Below, piece by piece: positions 59,685 through 64,000 of a DNA stretch of 64,000 nucleotides. How positions within the stretch are numbered: the first letter of the stretch is position 1; each line of letters opens with the position of its first letter. The notes beneath the pieces are model-generated. The model saw only the letters and a program-made list of their open reading frames with translations, did not search any database and was not told the DNA's origin. The stretch comes from Pseudomonadota bacterium (GTDB lineage: Bacteria; Pseudomonadota; Alphaproteobacteria; Rhizobiales; Xanthobacteraceae): positions 1-64,000 of the forward strand of contig JAEXYA010000010.1 in NCBI GenBank assembly GCA_023451825.1. Direction: 5' to 3'. Position numbers and translations under genes: made by a program.

Positions 59685-60556
59685 CAGACGCGCTGCCCCT
59701 GATCAGAGCGCGCACCGCCGAGAAGGCCCTGCGGACGCAGCAAGAGAATCAAAATCATGAAGCCGTAGACGACGAAGTCGCGGATCTGCGAGCCGCCATA
59801 GGCCACCGTGAGCACTTCGGCGATACCGATCAGCGGGCCGGCCACGAGCGCGCCCCAGATCCGGGTGGTGCCGCCGATCACCATCACGGCGATGGCCTTG
59901 AGGCCGATCTCGACGCCGAGATAGGGGGTGATGGCGCCGTAATGCAGCGCGATCAGCACGCCGGCCACGCCCGCAAGCGCGCCGGAAAGGATGAACGCCA
60001 TCATCATCAGGCGATCGGCAGAGACGCCGAGGATGCGGGCGACGTCGCGGTTCTCTGCGACGGCGCGCAGCGCGCGGCCCATCGGTGTCTTCTGCACGAT
60101 GTAAGCGGTCAGCGCGACCAGCACGACGGTGGCGCCGAGCACGAGAAGCTGCATCTCGCCGATGCGGATCGGGCCGATCTCGAACTGCTCGCCGAAGATC
60201 GGCAGCTGCAGCGGATCCGAGCCCCAGATATTGGTCGCGATATTCTGCAGGATGATGGAGAAGCCCAGCGTGGACAGCATCGGTGTCACCAGCGGCGCGT
60301 CGCGCAGCGGCTGGTAGCCGATCTTCTCGACGATGATGGCGATCGCGGCTGCGCCGAGCATGCCGCCGAGCACGGCGACGGGCAGCGGGAAGCCGGCCGA
60401 GATCAGCGTGAAGCCGATGAAGCCGCCGATCATGAACAGTTCGGCAATCGCCAGATTGAGGATGCCGAGAATGCCCATCACGAGCGAATAGGACAGCGCC
60501 AGAAGCGTATAGACCGCCCCGAGCGTCAGGCCGTTGACGAGTTGCTGTATCAGCAT
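59684..60556 (-). CDS. livH: Branched-chain amino-acid ABC transporter permease (LivH-like)
   Basis: The product has 290 residues and about eight helices. LivH landmarks are QLVNGLTLGAVYTLLALSYS at the N-terminus, GRALRAVAENRDVARILGVS in the EAA-like loop and VGLKAIAVMVIGG-type GLKAIAVMVIGGTTRIWGAL near the C-terminus. It is the first permease gene of the operon; a palindromic repeat separates it from the binding-protein gene. Confidence 0.95.
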   Translation of the reverse strand: MLIQQLVNGLTLGAVYTLLALSYSLVMGILGILNLAIAELFMIGGFIGFTLISAGFPLPVAVLGGMLGAAAIAIIVEKIGYQPLRDAPLVTPMLSTLGFSIILQNIATNIWGSDPLQLPIFGEQFEIGPIRIGEMQLLVLGATVVLVALTAYIVQKTPMGRALRAVAENRDVARILGVSADRLMMMAFILSGALAGVAGVLIALHYGAITPYLGVEIGLKAIAVMVIGGTTRIWGALVAGPLIGIAEVLTVAYGGSQIRDFVVYGFMILILLLRPQGLLGGARSDQGQRV

Positions 60557-60629
60557 GGGAATCGCTATCGTTAGTCGGTTGATCGTTATGACGACGGCCG
60601 GGAGAGTGTCCCGGCCGCTGCCGTATTCG

Positions 60630-60720
60630 TAGGGCGGATGAGCGCAGCGTAATCCGCCGGCGGAGTTTCGATTTTGAACTCGGCCGGCGGATGACGGCTT
60701 CGCCTGATCCGCCCTACGGC
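60630..60720. repeat. Palindromic repeat, GTAGGGCGGATGAGCG family
   Basis: GTAGGGCGGATGAGCGCAGC at the left end and GCCTGATCCGCCCTACGG at the right end form a long inverted repeat, with GGCGGA/TCCGCC pieces inside. A half-copy lies at 526-557. It separates the binding-protein gene from the permease genes of the Liv operon. Confidence 0.78.
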
Positions 60721-60730
60721 TGAGTTTTAT

Positions 60731-61963
60731 TTAGCAAGCCGGGTGGTTCGGCGCCGACGAGCAGCCCTTGACCTCGGTGGCCCAGCTGCCGTTCTGGCCC
60801 TTCAGCACATAGAAGGCCTTGATGGCATCGCCGTCGTCATTGAAGCCGATCGGACCACCGAGACCGGGGAAGCCTTCCATCTTGGCCATGTAGTCGCGGA
60901 TCTTGGTGCGGTCGGCTTCGAGATCTTCCGGCTTGCCGGTGACGCCCGCCTTCTTGATGGCGTCGATATACATCGAGCCGATTTCATAGATGTTGGCGTC
61001 GAACATGTTCGGCTCGATGTCCTTCGGCAGGCCCGACTCCTTGCGCAACAGCGGCGTCAAGGCAGCGGTGAACTTCTCCGGCGCATCACCCTTCATGGTG
61101 GAGTAGAACGTCGCCGGCGCGATCACCGGAATTTCCGGGGCGGCCTTGAGGATCGCCGAGGAGATCAGCTGGCTGGCGCCGACCACCGGCTTGATCAGGC
61201 CCTGACGCTTCATTTCGCGCAGCACCGTGATGGCCTGGCTGTAGTCGGCGCTGATCACGACACCGTCGGGATTGAGCGACTTGAGCTTGGTCACCTGGGC
61301 GGAGACGTCGAGGTCGCCGGTGTTGAACGAGAGCAGGTCGTTCTCGTTGGCGATGGCGATTTCATTCGCCTTCAGCACCGACGGCATGATCACCTTGCCG
61401 ACGGTCGCAGCGGTCGCGTCCTTGGCGTCGAAGATCACCGCGACGGTCTTGATGTTGAAGCTCTTCTTGAAATACGGCACCGCCGTCTTGGCGAGCACAC
61501 CTTCATCGATGGTGTTACGGAACGCCCATGGGCGGTTCTGCTTGGCGGTGCCCGGCTTCGACGAGGCCTGCGAGGTCGAGACCAGCTTGAGTTCATTGGC
61601 GATCGGGAAGGCGACTTCCGCGGCGCTGGAGGTGAGGGGGCCGGCAACGGCTAGCACCTTGTCGTCGCTGGCGAGCTTGCGCAGCGAGGTGGCGGCTTGG
61701 CCCGGCTTGGCGGCGTCGTCGAGGATGGTGATCTTGAGCTTGGCACCATTGATGCCGCCGGCATCGTTGGTCTGCTTCTCCAGCATCTTCAGGGTGACGG
61801 TGTTGCTGCGTCCCCATTCGGCGAACGGGCCGGAGCTCGGCACTACGGCGCCGAGATTGATTTCGCGGGTCTGGGCATGAGCCTGGCCGGCCACCAGCAC
61901 CGAGAGGGCCACCGCTGCGACTGTGCCCAGCAAACCTGGCAAATTCGATTTAATCCGCGACAT
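60731..61963 (-). CDS. Liv-type ABC transporter solute-binding protein
   Basis: The product has 410 residues and is a Peripla_BP_6 protein. The signal peptide (LLGTVAAVALSVLVAGQAHA) is followed by INLGAVVPSSGPFAEWGRSN and AAEVAFPIANELKLVSTSQA. Relatives bind branched-chain amino acids, other amino acids, amides or aromatic acids, so the ligand is not fixed by sequence. It is the first gene of the Liv operon. The ATG at 61963 matches the signal-peptide start; the open frame to 62035 has no support. Confidence 0.94.
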   Translation of the reverse strand: MSRIKSNLPGLLGTVAAVALSVLVAGQAHAQTREINLGAVVPSSGPFAEWGRSNTVTLKMLEKQTNDAGGINGAKLKITILDDAAKPGQAATSLRKLASDDKVLAVAGPLTSSAAEVAFPIANELKLVSTSQASSKPGTAKQNRPWAFRNTIDEGVLAKTAVPYFKKSFNIKTVAVIFDAKDATAATVGKVIMPSVLKANEIAIANENDLLSFNTGDLDVSAQVTKLKSLNPDGVVISADYSQAITVLREMKRQGLIKPVVGASQLISSAILKAAPEIPVIAPATFYSTMKGDAPEKFTAALTPLLRKESGLPKDIEPNMFDANIYEIGSMYIDAIKKAGVTGKPEDLEADRTKIRDYMAKMEGFPGLGGPIGFNDDGDAIKAFYVLKGQNGSWATEVKGCSSAPNHPAC

Positions 61964-62362
61964 CGAAATGGTCCTTTTTAGCTGTGATGCTTTACCGCAG
62001 ACGAGCTGCGGCCGTTTCCTGATGGTTGGTCCCATCTACCCCATAACTGTGCATTCCGTATGCCATCGCCTGGTGTGTCGGCGGTGTGACATCGGCGGGA
62101 TCGATGGTCCGATAATTTTGCGGCTTTGACAATCCGCAAGCCGAGTATCTTTGAAAAATAGTTCTCTTAGGAAGCTAATTTATGCGGCATATCGGGCCCA
62201 AGAATGTGGCACAGCCCGGCCGCCGGAACACATCCGGCACCCGTCGATGAGCTGACGAAACAATGGCTTGGGGCCGATTGCGGGCGCTGTGCACGCCGCG
62301 TTGCCGAGCAAAATGTCGCAGCCGCGTGGTGTGCGATGCGGCATCGTGCTGCGGGGCAGGCT
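61964..62362. other. Intergenic region upstream of the Liv operon
   Basis: These 399 bases separate the Liv binding-protein gene from the MarR gene at 62363. They hold a candidate promoter (62111-62139). I see no gene. Confidence 0.4.
62111..62139 (-). promoter_or_regulatory. Candidate Liv operon promoter with dyad
   Basis: On the minus strand TTGCGG (62139-62134) and ATTATC (62116-62111) form a -35/-10 pair with 17 bases between. TTGCGG (62118-62123) and CCGCAA (62134-62139) are inverted repeats within it and could bind one of the nearby MarR proteins. This would give a leader of about 140 bases. Inference only. Confidence 0.35.
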
Positions 62363-63070
62363 TCAGTTTTTACGCGACTTCGCCGGCTTGGCTGCGATCA
62401 TCTGCTGCGCTTCCGGCGAGAGCGCTTTCACCTTGGCGTCCGCCAGATAGCGCTGCAGCGCGATGGCCCGGTCGCTCGATTCCACCAGCCGCTGAACCAT
62501 GTCGAGCAACTGGTGGAATTCCTTGGCGCTGAGCACGCCGAACTGCACGTCGTTGATCTGCAACTGGGTCGGCGCCAGCCGCTCCAGCAAGTCCGCGCCA
62601 TGCGGCGTCACCACCAGGCTGATGCGGCGGCGGTCATCCGGATGCGCCGTCTTGGTGATCAGCCCCTTGATTTCCAGCTTGTTGGTCACCGTGGTGACGA
62701 AGGCGCCGCTGAGATGGAGATGATCGGCGACGGCGCGCACATGCACATCGCCCTGCGCCGACAGGTGGCGGATCGAGATCAGCGTCGTGTATTCGATGCC
62801 GGCAAGGCCGATGACGGCGGCGTGGCCTTCGCGCAGGGTCTGATGCCGGATCAGGAAACCGAACAGGCTGTGGACCAGCCGGCGGAATTGCGCATCGGAG
62901 CCTTCGACCAGCAATTCCGGGCGTGACGTCGTCAGCGCGGCACGCTGCGCCAGTTTGGTCGCCGGTTTCCTGCTCGCTTCGGTTTTGGGAGATGACGTCT
63001 TGGTCGAGGACGAGGTGCGTCTGCCGGCGGACTTTGCCACGTGTCGATTCCATGCCTGAGTGTCCGACAA
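62363..63070 (-). CDS. MarR-family transcriptional regulator
   Basis: The product has about 235 residues, long for MarR because of a Ser/Thr/Lys-rich N-terminal tail of about 50 residues. The winged-helix core is clear: YTTLISIRHLSAQGDVHVRA, LSGAFVTTVTNKLEIKGLIT and the wing PDDRRRISLVVTPHGADLLE. No ATG is present; TTG at 63070 (GGAG upstream) or GTG at 63040 is the start. It is a paralogue of the divergent regulator at 63253. It lies just upstream of the Liv operon on the same strand and may control it. Confidence 0.9.
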   Translation of the reverse strand: MSDTQAWNRHVAKSAGRRTSSSTKTSSPKTEASRKPATKLAQRAALTTSRPELLVEGSDAQFRRLVHSLFGFLIRHQTLREGHAAVIGLAGIEYTTLISIRHLSAQGDVHVRAVADHLHLSGAFVTTVTNKLEIKGLITKTAHPDDRRRISLVVTPHGADLLERLAPTQLQINDVQFGVLSAKEFHQLLDMVQRLVESSDRAIALQRYLADAKVKALSPEAQQMIAAKPAKSRKN

Positions 63071-63186
63071 GCTTGGCGTCTCCGCAGCACAAATGCAATC
63101 GAGACAAAGGATGCAGAGCGTCGGTGAGGCCGCGTGCCGCTATGCATCTACGCGCAATGTGTATTCCGTAATAGCTTGGTGAAAAA

Positions 63187-63224
63187 GATATGTGCTTGAC
63201 GTCCTTTCGGTGCCGTCGCACATC
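63187..63224. promoter_or_regulatory. Dyad between the divergent MarR genes
   Basis: ATGTGC (63190-63195) and GCACAT (63218-63223) are inverted repeats, and TTGACG at 63196 could be a -35 for the rightward gene. The position between two divergent MarR genes suits an operator. Weak evidence. Confidence 0.35.
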
Positions 63225-63252
63225 TTGATGATCTCGTAATCCGGAAACCTGC

Positions 63253-63831
63253 ATGCCACGTTCCAGAGCGGTGCCGCCTGCCTCGGCAGCTGCGCGTCGA
63301 TCGAAATCGAAGCTTCCCGCGCCGCCGCTGACGACGTCGCGGAGTGCGCTGCTGGTGGATGGATCGGACCACGCGTTCCGCCAGTTGGTGCATACGCTGC
63401 TCGCTTTTGTCGGCCGGCATGACACCGTGCTCGAAGGGCATGCGGCAGCGGTGGGATTGTCCGCGGTGGAATATACGCTGCTGACCTCGCTGAAGCTGCT
63501 CGGTGCCGAAGGACAGGTGAGCGTGCGTGAATTGGCCGCGCATCTCCATCTCAGCGGGGCTTTCGTGACCACCGTCTCCAACAAGCTGCAGCACATGGGC
63601 TTGCTCGACAAGCTCACCGATCCGCAGGATCGCCGGCGGTTGCGTCTGGTGGTGACGGGGCAGGGCGATGCCTTGCTGGGGCGTCTCGCGGCGATCCAGC
63701 GTCAGGTCAACGACGTGCAGTTCGATTGTCTCGATACCGGCGATTTCACCCGTTTGCTCGCGAGCGTGGAGAAGCTGCTGGTCTCCAGCGACCGCGCGAT
63801 CGCGCTGCAGAAGTACCTGCAGCCGCGATAG
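63253..63831 (+). CDS. MarR-family transcriptional regulator (paralogue)
   Basis: The product has 192 residues. It matches the divergent MarR protein along most of its length: the linker LTTSRSALLVDGSD, the winged helix LSGAFVTTVSNKLQHMGLLD, the wing PQDRRRLRLVVTGQGDALLG and the tail SSDRAIALQKYL. The two clearly arose by duplication. Its N-terminal tail is shorter. The stop overlaps a run of ten G residues (63831-63840), which lies outside the coding part. Confidence 0.92.
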   Translation: MPRSRAVPPASAAARRSKSKLPAPPLTTSRSALLVDGSDHAFRQLVHTLLAFVGRHDTVLEGHAAAVGLSAVEYTLLTSLKLLGAEGQVSVRELAAHLHLSGAFVTTVSNKLQHMGLLDKLTDPQDRRRLRLVVTGQGDALLGRLAAIQRQVNDVQFDCLDTGDFTRLLASVEKLLVSSDRAIALQKYLQPR

Positions 63832-63848
63832 GGGGGGGGGCGTGCCTT

Positions 63849-63950
63849 GTAGGATGGGTAGAGCGGAGGCGCATAGCGCCGGAGCGAAACCCATCACAAC
63901 AAGCGCCGGTGTCTGTGGTGATGGGTTTCGCTGCGCTCTACCCATCCTAC
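63849..63950. repeat. Palindromic repeat, GTAGGATGGGTAGAGCG family
   Basis: GTAGGATGGGTAGAGCG at the left and CGCTCTACCCATCCTAC at the right are complementary arms, with inner arms AACCCATCAC and GTGATGGGTT. A decayed relative lies at 20900-20972. Confidence 0.78.
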
Positions 63951-64000
63951 GGCATCGGTATATGTGGCCGCGAAATTGTTCCCATTTTGTTCTTGACGAA

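Overview
The window is a GC-rich chromosomal segment from an alphaproteobacterium, most likely Nitrobacteraceae (Bradyrhizobiaceae; Bradyrhizobium/Afipia/Tardiphaga-like). The evidence is the style of the RpoH, RluD and DUF6476 proteins, the mix of Liv-type and peptide-type ABC transporters, and many short palindromic intergenic repeats. I see no phage, IS element, CRISPR array or rRNA. There is one tRNA, tRNA-Glu(CTC). The assignment rests on recognition of protein families, not on a database search.

Layout. 0-5.9 kb: a secreted protein, a TetR regulator with an NTF2-like partner behind a clear GTAC operator, a promoter followed by about 410 nt of serial perfect hairpins (candidate structured RNA or leader), two small proteins, rpoH, rluD and a DUF6476 protein. 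5.9-13 kb: LuxR and AraC regulators, a methyltransferase, a cupin, tRNA-Glu, a carboxymuconolactone decarboxylase-like protein, a DUF1272 zinc-ribbon protein, and a beta-hydroxyacid dehydrogenase plus BKACE pair that resembles carnitine catabolism. 13-17.4 kb: a TonB-dependent siderophore receptor with two small companion genes and an AraC regulator.

17.7-41.6 kb is an exopolysaccharide locus of the Wzx/Wzy type. It encodes an ExoY-like priming transferase, three GT4 glycosyltransferases, a WecG/TagA/CpsF transferase, a flippase, a VpsF-like polymerase, a chain-length regulator fused to a tyrosine autokinase, a short export (OPX) protein with a separate beta-barrel protein, two acyltransferases, an FkbM methyltransferase, a UDP-glucose 6-dehydrogenase and a Ser/Thr phosphatase. 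Two glycan hydrolases lie within it: a GH10 enzyme and a 1047-aa RTX glycosidase with a CBM60-like module and an exact 95-residue tandem repeat. The layout suggests a polymer made, exported and trimmed by its own hydrolases.

41.7-64 kb: small envelope proteins and an MscS channel, then a catabolic and uptake region. It holds a kinase plus class-III PLP enzyme plus M20 peptidase operon, a VOC protein, a DadA/PuuB-like oxidase, a peptide ABC transporter with a fused double ATPase, a D-threonine-aldolase-like enzyme, a complete Liv ABC transporter, and two divergent paralogous MarR regulators. Palindromic repeats of several families sit in the gaps between these units.
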